Counted from the first letter of the stretch, positions 22,072 to 30,954 are shown. The stretch is 44,420 nucleotides of DNA from JAGWNR01 sp964565685 (GCA_964565685.1 CAZMFR010000008.1:1-44420); one strand, 5' to 3'. Notes: generated by a model not told the origin, from the sequence alone. Numbers and translations: made by a program.

Positions 22072-22554
22072 ATGAAGAACTTCTTTCAATCAAAAAAATG
22101 GATAACCGTGCTGGTTGTCGTATTCATACTGTGCGTAGCTATGATCGTATTCGAGGCCGGCGTAGCTGTCGGCGTGCACAAGGCCAGCTTTGCCGACCGT
22201 ATGAGCGGAGATTATTATAGGGTATTCGGCCAGGCCAATAAGCCGTTCGGAGACCTGGATCAGGATGACTTCCCTGCTTCGCATGGAGTCGTAGGGACGA
22301 TCATAAAGATCGCTCCGCCATACGCCTTTATCCAAGGGCCTGATAATGTAGAGCAGACCATTCGTCTCGGCTCATCGACGACTATATTGAAATATAGGGA
22401 GTCGATCGGACCAAATGACCTGTCAGAGGGAGATTCGATCGTGGTCATCGGCTCTCCATCAGCCAGTTCGTCTGATATAGACGCAGAATTCGTCAGAGTG
22501 GTACCTAACCATCAACAAAATCCTCCTGCAGGGTCGAACATGTCGAATAATTAA
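22072..22554 (+). CDS. membrane-anchored DUF5666-like protein, 160 aa
   Basis: Residues 10-31 (WITVLVVVFILCVAMIVFEAGV) form a signal anchor. The exported part holds a small beta domain 'HGVVGTIIKIAPPYAFIQGPDNVEQTIRLGSSTTILKYRESIGPNDLSEGDSIVVIGSP', like DUF5666 domains, which have an OB-like fold. The tail is Pro/Asn-rich. It sits between the sigma gene and the MacA-like adaptor, and a second DUF5666 gene occurs at 31026. The biochemical role is unknown. Confidence 0.75.
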   Translation: MKNFFQSKKWITVLVVVFILCVAMIVFEAGVAVGVHKASFADRMSGDYYRVFGQANKPFGDLDQDDFPASHGVVGTIIKIAPPYAFIQGPDNVEQTIRLGSSTTILKYRESIGPNDLSEGDSIVVIGSPSASSSDIDAEFVRVVPNHQQNPPAGSNMSNN

Positions 22555-22577
22555 TAATAAAAAAATCAAAATATAAA

Positions 22578-22641
22578 AGTGAAAGTAAAAAATATCCAGG
22601 TTTCTCGCTTTTCACTTTATACTTTAACTTTTGCATTTTAA
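22578..22641 (+). repeat. 64-bp direct repeat, copy 2
   Basis: Second copy, ending 10 bp before the MacA-like ATG at 22652. Here the stem is one pair longer (AAAGTGAAA/TTTCACTTT). Confidence 0.9.
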
Positions 22642-22651
22642 CTTTACTACT

Positions 22652-24316
22652 ATGAACCCTTCCTTCTTTCAAAAAATAAAAATCTTTGCAGCCAAACATA
22701 AAGCATGGACAGCAGTGATCGTCGTCATAGTCGTCATCGGCGGATATTATCTGATACAAAAGGAAAAGGCCAGCCAAACGACTACGACATATACGCTCTC
22801 CACGGTAGCAAGCGGCACTGTCATGACGACAGTCACAGGCACTGGGCAGGTTTCGGCCAATAATCAAGTCTCGGTTCCCGCCCAAGTTGCCGGCACCATA
22901 GACACTATAGACGTTTCCGTCGGACAAAGAGTGGTGGCTGGACAGACCCTAGTCCACATAGATTCGACAAGCGCGCAGCAAAGCTTGGAAAGCGCTCAGA
23001 TCGCATACGATCAGTTGGTTCAACCGCCGACGACAGGAGACATAACCGATGCGCAAAATTCTTTGACGCAGTCTTATACAAACGCCTTCAATTCTGTAGC
23101 CAGTGCGATCACTGATCTACAAACCATCATGCCAGGCATAAATACCACTCTGTATGGACAGGACGGCTTCCTGAGCGATCAGCATTCTTCATATCTGACA
23201 TCGACAGGACAAGGATATCGCAACACCGCCGGTCAGGAATTTGATAAGGCCAATATAGAATATCAGAACGTCTTGAGCGAATATAAGGGGGTTTCCCTGG
23301 AAAGCGCTACTTCTACCATCACGAAGCTTTTGGCTGACACTCATTCGATGGATTCTGATGTCGTGAAGACATTGACCGACACCCAAAACACCGTTACTTT
23401 CATAGTCACTAGCCAACCAGATTATGATACAAAGGACGTGGCTACGGCTGAATCCGATATCACTACATGGTTGAACCAGACGACTTCTGACAACACATCG
23501 CTATTGTCGGCTCAAAATAGCATAGATACAAATGAAAATAGTTATAACACCCTAGTAACAGGAGCGACTTCCCTTCAAATCCAAGCGCAGCAGCTCTCTC
23601 TATCTGAAGCGCAACAAAATTATGATTATCAGGACGTCGCCTCTCCGATCGACGGCACGGTAGCCCTTATAGACGTCACGCCAGCGGAACAAGTATCCAA
23701 CGGAACAGCAATCGCGACGGTCGTCACTTCTAACGAATATGCCACTATCTCTCTGAACGAAGTCGATGCGGCAAAAATCGTAGTCGGTCAAAAAGCCACT
23801 CTGACTTTTGATGCCGTCAACAACCTTTCGATCGCTGGAACGGTGAGCGAAGTCGACGGCGTCGGCACCGTCAGCCAGGGCGTCGTCACATATAACGTCA
23901 AGATCTCTTTTGACAGCGAAGACAGTCGGGTCAAGCCGGGAATGAGCGTAAATGCGACGATCATCACGGCGGCGGATCAAAACGTTTTGATCGTCCCATC
24001 GGCGGCGGTCAAGACGCAAGGCAACATATCATATGTGCAAGAGCTCGACCAAAAATATTCGACAGCCCAGGAAGCCGCAGGTGTGACCTCCGTCAATGCT
24101 CCAAAGAGCTTCCCTGTTGTTGTCGGCTTATCCGATGACACGAACACCGAAATCGTCTCAGGATTATCTTTGGGCGATCAGGTCATAACAAAAACGACCG
24201 TCACCACAGGCGCCTCCGCGACCACAAAATCGACTGCTACTGCCGCGACGACCCGCACCAGCGGCGGCGGAGGTTTTGGCGGCGGAGGAGGAGCGAGCGT
24301 GCTTCGGGCGTTTTAA
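22652..24316 (+). CDS. MacA-like periplasmic adaptor / HlyD-family protein
   Basis: Membrane-fusion adaptor of a tripartite-like or MacB exporter, 554 aa from ATG 22652 (the earlier ATG at 22631 lies inside the repeat). A signal anchor (about 17-35) is followed by the split lipoyl domain ('GTGQVSANNQVSVPAQVAGTIDTIDVSVGQRVVAGQTLVHIDS' and 'YDYQDVASPIDGTVALIDVTPAEQV'), an unusually long helical hairpin insert (about 100-330), the beta-barrel domain ('ATISLNEVDAAKIVVGQKATLTFDA') and a membrane-proximal domain. The C-terminus ends in a Gly-rich tail. In monoderm-like cells such adaptors help MacB without an outer-membrane channel. Confidence 0.88.
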   Translation: MNPSFFQKIKIFAAKHKAWTAVIVVIVVIGGYYLIQKEKASQTTTTYTLSTVASGTVMTTVTGTGQVSANNQVSVPAQVAGTIDTIDVSVGQRVVAGQTLVHIDSTSAQQSLESAQIAYDQLVQPPTTGDITDAQNSLTQSYTNAFNSVASAITDLQTIMPGINTTLYGQDGFLSDQHSSYLTSTGQGYRNTAGQEFDKANIEYQNVLSEYKGVSLESATSTITKLLADTHSMDSDVVKTLTDTQNTVTFIVTSQPDYDTKDVATAESDITTWLNQTTSDNTSLLSAQNSIDTNENSYNTLVTGATSLQIQAQQLSLSEAQQNYDYQDVASPIDGTVALIDVTPAEQVSNGTAIATVVTSNEYATISLNEVDAAKIVVGQKATLTFDAVNNLSIAGTVSEVDGVGTVSQGVVTYNVKISFDSEDSRVKPGMSVNATIITAADQNVLIVPSAAVKTQGNISYVQELDQKYSTAQEAAGVTSVNAPKSFPVVVGLSDDTNTEIVSGLSLGDQVITKTTVTTGASATTKSTATAATTRTSGGGGFGGGGGASVLRAF

Positions 24317-24319
24317 TCT

Positions 24320-25036
24320 ATGATCGACATAAGAAACATAACAAAAACATATGTAGACGACAGCGGGGGCTATCAAGCTCTCAAAGGGGTCAGCTTTTCT
24401 ATTAACGAGGGCGAGTTCGTAGCAATAATGGGGCCTTCTGGGTCTGGCAAGTCCACTCTCATGCACATATTGGGATGTCTGGATACGCCGACCTCTGGTC
24501 AGTATTTCCTTGACGAAAAAGACGTCTCGAAAATGACCGACGAGGAATTGGCGGATATACGCCGCGAGAAGATCGGCTTCGTATTCCAATCCTTCAATCT
24601 ATTGCCGCGCGCAACCGTCCTGCGAAACGTCACTCTTCCTCTCATATATGCCGGCGTCGAAGAAAAAGAACGCGAGGAACGGGCAACCGAATCATTGATG
24701 GCGGCTGGTTTGGATGAAAGCCATTTTATGCACAAGTCTAACCAGTTGTCCGGCGGCCAGATACAGCGCGTAGCCATCGCCAGAGCTCTGGTCAATAATC
24801 CTACGCTCATCCTGGCCGATGAGCCGACAGGCAACCTAGACACAAAGACGAGCGAGGTCGTCCTCGGCACCTTTCAACGGCTGAACGAGGATCAAGGTCG
24901 TACAATCGTGCTCATCACTCATGAGCCGGATATCGCCCTTCATGCAGAACGCATAATCACCATACGCGACGGGCTCATAACAGAGGACACGAGGTCGCAC
25001 GTGCGCAAAATCATTAAAAATGAAAAAATAAAATGA
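24320..25036 (+). CDS. MacB/LolD-type ABC ATPase
   Basis: ATPase of 238 aa that powers the FtsX/MacB-type permease next to it. Walker A GPSGSGKST (about 39-47), Q-loop 'FVFQSFNLLPRATV', signature 'LSGGQIQRVAIARAL', Walker B 'LILADEPTGNLD' and H-loop 'ITHEPD'. The FNLLPRLT-like loop after the Q-loop is typical of the MacB/LolD subfamily, which couples mechanically to the permease. It starts 3 bp after the adaptor stop, so translation is probably coupled. Confidence 0.95.
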   Translation: MIDIRNITKTYVDDSGGYQALKGVSFSINEGEFVAIMGPSGSGKSTLMHILGCLDTPTSGQYFLDEKDVSKMTDEELADIRREKIGFVFQSFNLLPRATVLRNVTLPLIYAGVEEKEREERATESLMAAGLDESHFMHKSNQLSGGQIQRVAIARALVNNPTLILADEPTGNLDTKTSEVVLGTFQRLNEDQGRTIVLITHEPDIALHAERIITIRDGLITEDTRSHVRKIIKNEKIK

Positions 25037-25037
25037 T

Positions 25038-25115
25038 AAAATTCAAAATAGAAAATGACAGATCGAAATATCAATTGTGATTTTACATTTTGATTTTTAA
25101 TTTTTACATTAACTA
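25038..25115. repeat. A/T-rich spacer with complementary AAAAT/ATTTT words
   Basis: Non-coding spacer between ATPase and permease in the same style as the 64-bp repeats (left half AAAAT-rich, right half ATTTT-rich). It is not an exact copy. Confidence 0.45.
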
Positions 25116-25117
25116 CC

Positions 25118-26341
25118 ATGACCACCAAAGACATATTCCACGAAACATATTCTGCCCTGTCCGCAAACAAAGTGCGGTCTGGTTTGACCATACTCGGCAT
25201 CGTCATCGGCATCGGCTCGGTCATCGCTATGATCTCGATAGGTCAAGGGGCACAGGGATCGATCCAATCGAGCATCCAATCGATAGGATCCAATCTGATC
25301 ATGGTCATGCCGGGAGCGCAAAAAACTGCCGGATATCAAGTTTCGGCAGGCCGCGGTTCGGCTCGCACCCTTACAAATGAAGATGCCACCGCCATTGCCG
25401 CGGATGTTAGCGACGTGACAGCCGTCGCTCCACAGCTATCCAGCCGATATCAGGTGACTGCCAAAGGCACGAATACGAACACTTCGGTTGATGGAGTGAC
25501 ATCGGCATATCCGCAAGTGCGCGATGTGCAGATAGAAGAAGGTTCTTTTATAACCGATCAACAGAATGCCAGCTTGGCCAAGGTGGCCGTTCTAGGTCCT
25601 ACAGCCGTCAGCGATCTGTTTGCTACAGGCACCGATCCTGTCGGACAGACCGTCACTATCAAAAATCTAGAATTCAAAGTCATCGGCGTGACCGTTGCCA
25701 AGGGCGGATCCGGTTTTAACAACCAAGACGACATGATTTACGTGCCGGTGATGTCCGCACAGAGATATTTTGCCGGTGCCGATTATCTGTCCGAAGTAGA
25801 TATAGAAGCTGGAAGCCAAGCGGCGATGACCCAAGTGCAAAACGACGTTACCACTCTTCTGCTACAGCGTCACAATATCTCTGATCCGACATTGGCCGAC
25901 TTTAGCACTCTAAACCAAGCGGACATCGTGGCCGCAGCATCGTCGGTCACCGGAACATTTACTATCCTGCTCGCCGCTGTAGCCGGCATTTCGCTCGTCG
26001 TCGGCGGCATCGGCATCATGAATATGATGTTGACGACAGTCACCGAGCGCACCCGCGAGATCGGCTTGCGCAAGGCCATAGGCGCCAAAAAGAAAGATAT
26101 CTCGACGCAATTTTTGGCAGAAGCAGTCATGTTGACATTCGTCGGCGGCATTGTCGGCATCGTTCTAGGCGTCGCTGTCGCCTATGGCATATCATATTTC
26201 GGCGCTATCCAGACACAGATCACCTGGGAACCGATTGTCCTCGGTTTCGGCGTCTCGGCTGTAATCGGCATCGTCTTTGGCTACTATCCAGCCAAACGCG
26301 CTTCGAATCTGAATCCGATAGAAGCTCTACGATATGAGTAA
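25118..26341 (+). CDS. MacB-type ABC permease (FtsX domain)
   Basis: Protein of 407 aa with the four-helix MacB architecture. The first helix at about 20-40 is preceded by 'YSALSANKVRSGLTILGIVIGIGSVIAMISIGQGA', the standard MacB opening. A large extracytoplasmic MacB-PCD domain (about 50-280) follows, then three C-terminal helices with 'GGIGIMNMMLTTVTERTREIGLRKAIGAKKKDI'. It ends 'YYPAKRASNLNPIEALRYE', the usual C-terminus. With the ATPase and the MacA-like adaptor it forms a complete mechanotransmission exporter, substrate unknown. Confidence 0.94.
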   Translation: MTTKDIFHETYSALSANKVRSGLTILGIVIGIGSVIAMISIGQGAQGSIQSSIQSIGSNLIMVMPGAQKTAGYQVSAGRGSARTLTNEDATAIAADVSDVTAVAPQLSSRYQVTAKGTNTNTSVDGVTSAYPQVRDVQIEEGSFITDQQNASLAKVAVLGPTAVSDLFATGTDPVGQTVTIKNLEFKVIGVTVAKGGSGFNNQDDMIYVPVMSAQRYFAGADYLSEVDIEAGSQAAMTQVQNDVTTLLLQRHNISDPTLADFSTLNQADIVAAASSVTGTFTILLAAVAGISLVVGGIGIMNMMLTTVTERTREIGLRKAIGAKKKDISTQFLAEAVMLTFVGGIVGIVLGVAVAYGISYFGAIQTQITWEPIVLGFGVSAVIGIVFGYYPAKRASNLNPIEALRYE

Positions 26342-26406
26342 AAGAAAGCCAGAAGCACCGAGTATCGTAGCGCAATAACGTCGCATCCTTTATCCTTAAG
26401 CGTCGT

Positions 26407-26709
26407 CTACATACCTAGCCCCTCTTTCAATTCGATCTTCTTCTTCTCATCGCCGAGCTTTTTCTCTGCTTTTTCTATGTCCGCAAAAGCGGCGAGCGCC
26501 TCTCTTTGGATAGCGGCGCGTTTTTCTATCTCGCCTGATTCTTTTGCCAAAGCATCAAAGAAAAAAGCCGATATTATCTTTGTTTGCACCTCGTCCGGAA
26601 ATTCCTTTAGATGATCGATGATAAAGTCCTTTGCCGCCCGTTCATTGCCGGTGCCGACTACCTTCATAAATTCATCGCGGATAGATTTTGTGGCGTCTGT
26701 TGTGTTCAT
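26407..26709 (-). CDS. helical hypothetical protein, 100 aa
   Basis: Acidic and lysine-rich helical protein (SGEIEKRAAIQREALAAFADIEKAEKKLGDEKKKIELKEGLGM) with a probable C-terminal coiled coil. It has no signal, spans or recognised family. It follows the 26731-27816 gene by 21 bp on the same strand and is probably co-transcribed. Confidence 0.65.
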   Translation of the reverse strand: MNTTDATKSIRDEFMKVVGTGNERAAKDFIIDHLKEFPDEVQTKIISAFFFDALAKESGEIEKRAAIQREALAAFADIEKAEKKLGDEKKKIELKEGLGM

Positions 26710-26730
26710 GATGATATAAATTTATGATTG

Positions 26731-27816
26731 TTAATTTAGCGACTTTTTATCGAAACCAGCGAACATGCCGTCGAACAAAGCGCCGAATATAGCCGACCAG
26801 AAACCGCCCTGCTTTGCAAATTTTTTGTCTGTGTAATTCTTGTATTGATCGGCAAAATGATCGCGAAAAACATCCTTGTCAGCTTCTGACATGGAGCCCC
26901 ACTTCGGGCACTCTTTCTTCTTTGCCGCTTCCCATGCTTCTTTGATCTTTTTGTCGTCAGGCATCTCTTTCTTTGCATCATTCATGCCGACCGCCTCTTT
27001 TTTCTTTGGCTCGCCGATGATCTCGCGCGATACAGCATCGAGCAGGTCTTTGTTGCCTTCGACGCTGACGGCCAATACGGAACCGAGATTCTTCTTGTGT
27101 TCGGACAATTCGACAAGCGCCGCCTCTATATCGGATTTCTTGCTCAACAACTGTTTGAATTTTCCTGTGTGAAATATGCTAAAAATGCCCTTGGATTTGA
27201 TCATCAGCTTGCTCAAGGCATCGCCTCGTTCTTTGTCATCTTTTATCGCGAGAGCTTTTAACGCCTCGCCAGTATTGATTCCCAGCTTTTTACAGCGTTC
27301 CTCGACATCTTCGTCGAGCTTCTTCAATTCGCCATTTTTAAAGCTCTGCACATTCTTCACTTGCCCTAAAATATTCTTGAAGGTATCCGGATCATTGACG
27401 GCCATTTTTTTGATCGTCTCATGAACCGCCTTTGTGACACCGTCCGCACCGAACGTTTCGACGATCTTTCTGATCTCCGGGCTGTTTTTTGCCATCTCTT
27501 TTGCCAATTCCGGAGTAAGCTCCGATTTTATATTTTCTGCATCGCGCATTCTCTCTGAAAAAGTCTTGCGTAGCTCTGATATTCTATCGATGTCGCCCGC
27601 CTCCATCTTTCCGGAAACAAGTCTGGTGAATATCTCCTTGTCAGCGGGATCATCACCATGATCGATCATATCACCCAAAAGAGCGCTCTGCTCCTTGTTA
27701 TTGATTATTTGTTTTACGGTCAAAGTATCCTCCGGTTCCTCTGGGGCGCCCGCTTTCTTTAGCTCTTCTCTTTCAATCCTTTGCTTTTCTGTATTGTATA
27801 TGTCTATGGTCGCCAT
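26731..27816 (-). CDS. hypothetical helical protein, 361 aa
   Basis: Large soluble, charged, all-helical protein that begins MATIDIYNTEKQRIEREEL. No enzyme motif is recognised. The middle contains repeated acidic/lysine helices ('PEIRKIVETFGADGVTKAVHETIKKMAVNDPDTFKNILGQVKNV'). The C-terminal 60 residues differ in style and carry aromatic residues ('KNYTDKKFAKQGGFWSAIFGALFDGMFAGFDKKSLN'), possibly an amphipathic membrane-binding end. It is transcribed with the 26407 gene. A lineage-specific protein is likely. Confidence 0.7.
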   Translation of the reverse strand: MATIDIYNTEKQRIEREELKKAGAPEEPEDTLTVKQIINNKEQSALLGDMIDHGDDPADKEIFTRLVSGKMEAGDIDRISELRKTFSERMRDAENIKSELTPELAKEMAKNSPEIRKIVETFGADGVTKAVHETIKKMAVNDPDTFKNILGQVKNVQSFKNGELKKLDEDVEERCKKLGINTGEALKALAIKDDKERGDALSKLMIKSKGIFSIFHTGKFKQLLSKKSDIEAALVELSEHKKNLGSVLAVSVEGNKDLLDAVSREIIGEPKKKEAVGMNDAKKEMPDDKKIKEAWEAAKKKECPKWGSMSEADKDVFRDHFADQYKNYTDKKFAKQGGFWSAIFGALFDGMFAGFDKKSLN

Positions 27817-28017
27817 GATTGTGTATTAAAATGATAAATGTACGCCTATCATTGTAGGTCGCTTTGTTTTTTTTGGCAAGGGAAAATATGTGCGAAAATC
27901 CAAGGCGCTCCGGCTCGCTTGACTATAGGAAAATATAAGCATAATATCCGACATGGACATGCCGCCAAAGCGGCTTGCTCGTTCGCAACAAAAACCAACA
28001 AACGAAAGGCATTAGTT

Positions 28018-28701
28018 ATGGACAGGTCCAATACTAACAAAAACGATCCCCAGGGGGATGAAAGATCGATCAGTGAATCATTGAAAGTCATTGATTCCAT
28101 CAAACCCGGCATGACGCCGGCGGAACAGGTGGCAATCCTACGCCATAGCATCACGTGCATAAACATGTGGTATCCGATCAAAAACCTCGGCGTCAAGCGG
28201 ATGGAGGAGCATTTCGCCGATCAAATCGGCGATTCCTTCACCCATAATGCCAAACTAGCGTTATCCGGTCATCACTATCATAGGATGCGGGCCATACGCC
28301 TGATCGATGATATCAGCAATTATCACACCGGTATGTGGGTTCGCAATGTTTACAAAAACACATCGCTATACCTCACCGAAGACTGTCTGATCCTCGGACT
28401 GCAATCCGATCACAGGCAAACCGATGCGGTCGAACAGTCAGACACGGCGTGTGTCTCCCTGGTGTCCGATCAATTCCTCGTGCACCTTATGAGCTTGGAT
28501 GACGAGGTTTGCGGACAAGGCAACAAAGCTCTGGTCTCCAATGCGCTGAAATCCTTGGAGATGGTCCTATTTAATGTGAAGATCAACGCCCAAAGGAAGG
28601 CCGACAAGATCGGCCGGGTGGAAAACATCGTGGGAATATTCAGCCGCAGGTTCGACAATTGCCTTTCCGCTTCAAAACCTAATATCGCGGCAAAAACCTA
28701 A
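28018..28701 (+). CDS. hypothetical protein ending inside a tandem repeat, 227 aa
   Basis: The start is ATG 28018 (MDRSNTNKNDPQG), with AAAGG about 10 nt upstream; the open frame before it is poor coding sequence. The protein is soluble and His/Cys-containing ('FTHNAKLALSGHHYHRMRAIRLIDDISNYHTGMWVRNVYKNTSLYLTEDCLILG'). No family is recognised. Its last codons and stop lie in a 19-bp tandem repeat (28678-28731), so changes in repeat number would alter the C-terminus. An intrinsic terminator follows at 28778. Confidence 0.7.
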   Translation: MDRSNTNKNDPQGDERSISESLKVIDSIKPGMTPAEQVAILRHSITCINMWYPIKNLGVKRMEEHFADQIGDSFTHNAKLALSGHHYHRMRAIRLIDDISNYHTGMWVRNVYKNTSLYLTEDCLILGLQSDHRQTDAVEQSDTACVSLVSDQFLVHLMSLDDEVCGQGNKALVSNALKSLEMVLFNVKINAQRKADKIGRVENIVGIFSRRFDNCLSASKPNIAAKT

Positions 28702-28731
28702 TATCGCGGCAAAAACCTAATATCGCGGCAA
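28678..28731. repeat. 19-bp tandem repeat, about 2.8 copies
   Basis: Unit CCTAATATCGCGGCAAAAA, repeated at 28678, 28697 and 28716 (the last truncated). 19 is not a multiple of 3, so the frames rotate; the stop codon of the upstream gene lies at the start of unit 2. Confidence 0.9.
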
Positions 28732-28777
28732 AGGCGACAAACGCGACAATCGTCTGAATTTTTTAGCGACGATCCGC

Positions 28778-28814
28778 ACCACCCGATGACATGCATGTGT
28801 CGGGTGGTTTTTTT
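28778..28814 (+). terminator. intrinsic terminator
   Basis: Stem ACCACCCGA / TCGGGTGGT with a 13-nt loop, followed by TTTTTTT. Confidence 0.85.
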
Positions 28815-28840
28815 CTTACACCTCCACCCACCTCCGCAAA

Positions 28841-29599
28841 CTAGACCTCCACTTTATTGAAAAGCCACGCGCCGAGAGCGACAAAGAGCACGATAACGCA
28901 TCCGACGACGACCACATCGATACCGATCGGATATTGCGAAACGCCGGTGAAAGCGCCTCGCAGTCCGTCGACGCCATATGAAAGCGGGTTAAAGAATGCG
29001 ATCCACCGGATGAAGGCAGGCGCAGTGGTCAAGGGGAACAGCGCGCCGGACAGGAAGAATAGCGGCATATTGACCAGATTGATGATAAGACCGAATCCCT
29101 GCATGTCCTCCATGGTCGAAGCGATAGCCGTGCCGAGAGCGGTGAAGGTGAGACCGATGCCGAGCATAAAAAGAAATCCCCACAGGACAGCGGCCAGATC
29201 AGGCCGGAAGCCGATGAAGAGCGTGATGATGAAGACGATGATACCCTGCAAGGTCGCTGTAGTCGCGCCGCCGAGCGTCCGGCCGAACATGATCGTCATG
29301 CGCCCGACAGGCGCCACCATTGTTTCCTTTAAAAAGCCGAATTGCCGATCCCAAATGAGCTCGATACCGGAAAAGACTGCCGTGAACATGATAGACATGG
29401 CGATGATGCCGGGCGATAGAAACTGGATGTAATTGCCCTGACCAGCGCTGGCAAAAATAGAGCCGAAGCCGAATCCGAGCGCGACCAGAAATACGATCGG
29501 CTGGGCAAGGCCGCCCACGATGCGCGACTTCGAGCGAAAATAGCGCTTGATCTGGCGGAGCCATAATATGTAGATTGGATAAAGAATTTTTGAGTTCAT
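28841..29599 (-). CDS. ABC-2 type permease (DrrB-like)
   Basis: Membrane subunit of an ABC-2 exporter, 252 aa, about six spans. 'IYILWLRQIKRYFRSKSRIVGGLAQPIVFLVALGFGFG' opens it, then 'GIIAMSIMFTAVFSGIELIWDRQFGFLKETMVAPVGR', typical for DrrB-like drug or polysaccharide exporters, and a C-terminal 'MPLFFLSGALFPLTTAPAFIRWIAFFNPLSYGVDGLRG'. Its ATPase is encoded at 29992-30801 with a VOC gene between; the ATG overlaps the VOC stop (ATGA, 29596-29599). Confidence 0.92.
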   Translation of the reverse strand: MNSKILYPIYILWLRQIKRYFRSKSRIVGGLAQPIVFLVALGFGFGSIFASAGQGNYIQFLSPGIIAMSIMFTAVFSGIELIWDRQFGFLKETMVAPVGRMTIMFGRTLGGATTATLQGIIVFIITLFIGFRPDLAAVLWGFLFMLGIGLTFTALGTAIASTMEDMQGFGLIINLVNMPLFFLSGALFPLTTAPAFIRWIAFFNPLSYGVDGLRGAFTGVSQYPIGIDVVVVGCVIVLFVALGAWLFNKVEV

Positions 29600-29979
29600 A
29601 TTTTTAAGATTGTCATAGCTTCAATATTATTTCCGTCAGGATCAAATACAAAGCCGCCATAATAATTCTCATCATACTCCGGGCACAGGCCTGGTTCGCC
29701 ATTGTCTCGACCGCCGGCGGCGATAGCAACGTCATAGAACTTTTTTACGACTTCAATATCTTTTACCTTGAACGCAATATGTATATTTTGAGTGAGTTTC
29801 TTGTTCTCGCTTCTTTGTGATAACCACACGCTACCGCAACCATTGACATCTTCTGGCTTGCCCAAGGTAAACGCATTTCGTCCTTTGATCCGTCTATATC
29901 CTATGACGCCAAGAGCTTTTTCATAAAATGCAATGCTCCTTTCTAAGTCTGATACTTTGATTCCTATATGATCAATCAT
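29596..29979 (-). CDS. VOC-family (glyoxalase/bleomycin resistance-like) protein
   Basis: Two-module vicinal-oxygen-chelate fold, 127 aa: 'MIDHIGIKVSDLERSIAFYEKALGVIGYRRIK' (first metal ligand His4), 'NIHIAFKVKDIEVVKKFYDVAIAAGG' and a C-terminal 'YYGGFVFDPDGNNIEAMTI' with the ligand Glu. It may be a small-molecule-binding or resistance protein. It lies between the ATPase and permease genes of an ABC-2 exporter, overlapping the latter by 4 bp, and so is translated together with them. Confidence 0.9.
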   Translation of the reverse strand: MIDHIGIKVSDLERSIAFYEKALGVIGYRRIKGRNAFTLGKPEDVNGCGSVWLSQRSENKKLTQNIHIAFKVKDIEVVKKFYDVAIAAGGRDNGEPGLCPEYDENYYGGFVFDPDGNNIEAMTILKI

Positions 29980-29991
29980 AATTTTATTAAG

Positions 29992-30801
29992 TTATCTCCT
30001 TCCCCACCTCTGCGCCATCGTGCGCAAATGATCGACGCCGTTCGCCTCCTGCTCGCGGATGGCACGGCCGGTCAGCTTTATAAAGGCATCCTCGAGATTA
30101 GAGGTGCCAGAGCCCGCAACAATATTTGCCGGAGTATCGGAGGCGATGATCTTGCCATGGTCGATAACGGCGACCTTTTGGGCTGTGCGTTCGGCCTCTT
30201 CCATATAATGGGTGGTAAAGAAGACCGTCAATCCGCGCTCCTCATTTAATTTTTTTATATAAGTCCATATATAATTTCGTGTCTGAGGGTCGAGGCCCGT
30301 CGTCGGCTCGTCCAAAAACAGGATCGCCGGCGTGTGCAACAATCCACGTGCGATCTCCAAACGCCTCTTCATGCCGCCGGAAAAAGTCTTGACTAGATCG
30401 TTTTTGCGATCCCACAGCTCGACGAATTTCATCATGTCCTCTATCTTTGCCGGCGTATCGGCGCGCGGCACGCCATAAAGTCCGGCATGGAAGTACATGT
30501 TCTCGTACGCCGTCAGTTCGTCATCCAGCGACGGGTCTTGAAAGACTATGCCGAACGATTGCCGCACGTCATGCGGTCGCCGTACCGGATCCATGCCGTT
30601 TATGAGCAAGGTGCCAGAGGTCGGATGGAGCAATGTCGTCAGCATTTTTATCGTCGTCGTCTTGCCGGCGCCGTTTGGTCCAAGGAATGCAAATATCGAT
30701 CCGGCAGCCACATCAAAAGAAATGTCATCGACCGCTGTAAAGCCGTCCTTGAATTTTTTCGTCAGATTTTTTACGGAAATGCTTGGTGGGATCTCGCTCA
30801 T
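29992..30801 (-). CDS. ABC ATPase of a DrrA-like exporter
   Basis: ATP-binding subunit, 269 aa: Walker A GPNGAGKTTT (about 39-48), Q-loop 'IVFQDPSLDDELTAYENM', signature 'FSGGMKRRLEIARGL', Walker B 'ILFLDEPTTGLDPQT', H-loop 'TTHYMEEAE'. The first gene of the exporter unit. A TATAAA box (30807-30812) ends 5 nt before the ATG, giving an almost leaderless start. Confidence 0.94.
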   Translation of the reverse strand: MSEIPPSISVKNLTKKFKDGFTAVDDISFDVAAGSIFAFLGPNGAGKTTTIKMLTTLLHPTSGTLLINGMDPVRRPHDVRQSFGIVFQDPSLDDELTAYENMYFHAGLYGVPRADTPAKIEDMMKFVELWDRKNDLVKTFSGGMKRRLEIARGLLHTPAILFLDEPTTGLDPQTRNYIWTYIKKLNEERGLTVFFTTHYMEEAERTAQKVAVIDHGKIIASDTPANIVAGSGTSNLEDAFIKLTGRAIREQEANGVDHLRTMAQRWGRR

Positions 30802-30954
30802 CAGTGTTTATAGGGTATATACTACCAGAAGGTGGCAAAAGGTGCGAGATTCACGCTCCGATGACGCTCATCATGATGTGCCCTTGCACCTAATTCCCTT
30901 CTCTTCGCGTATTCTAAACATTATAAACATAATAGTTAAAGGAAAGTCGTATAA

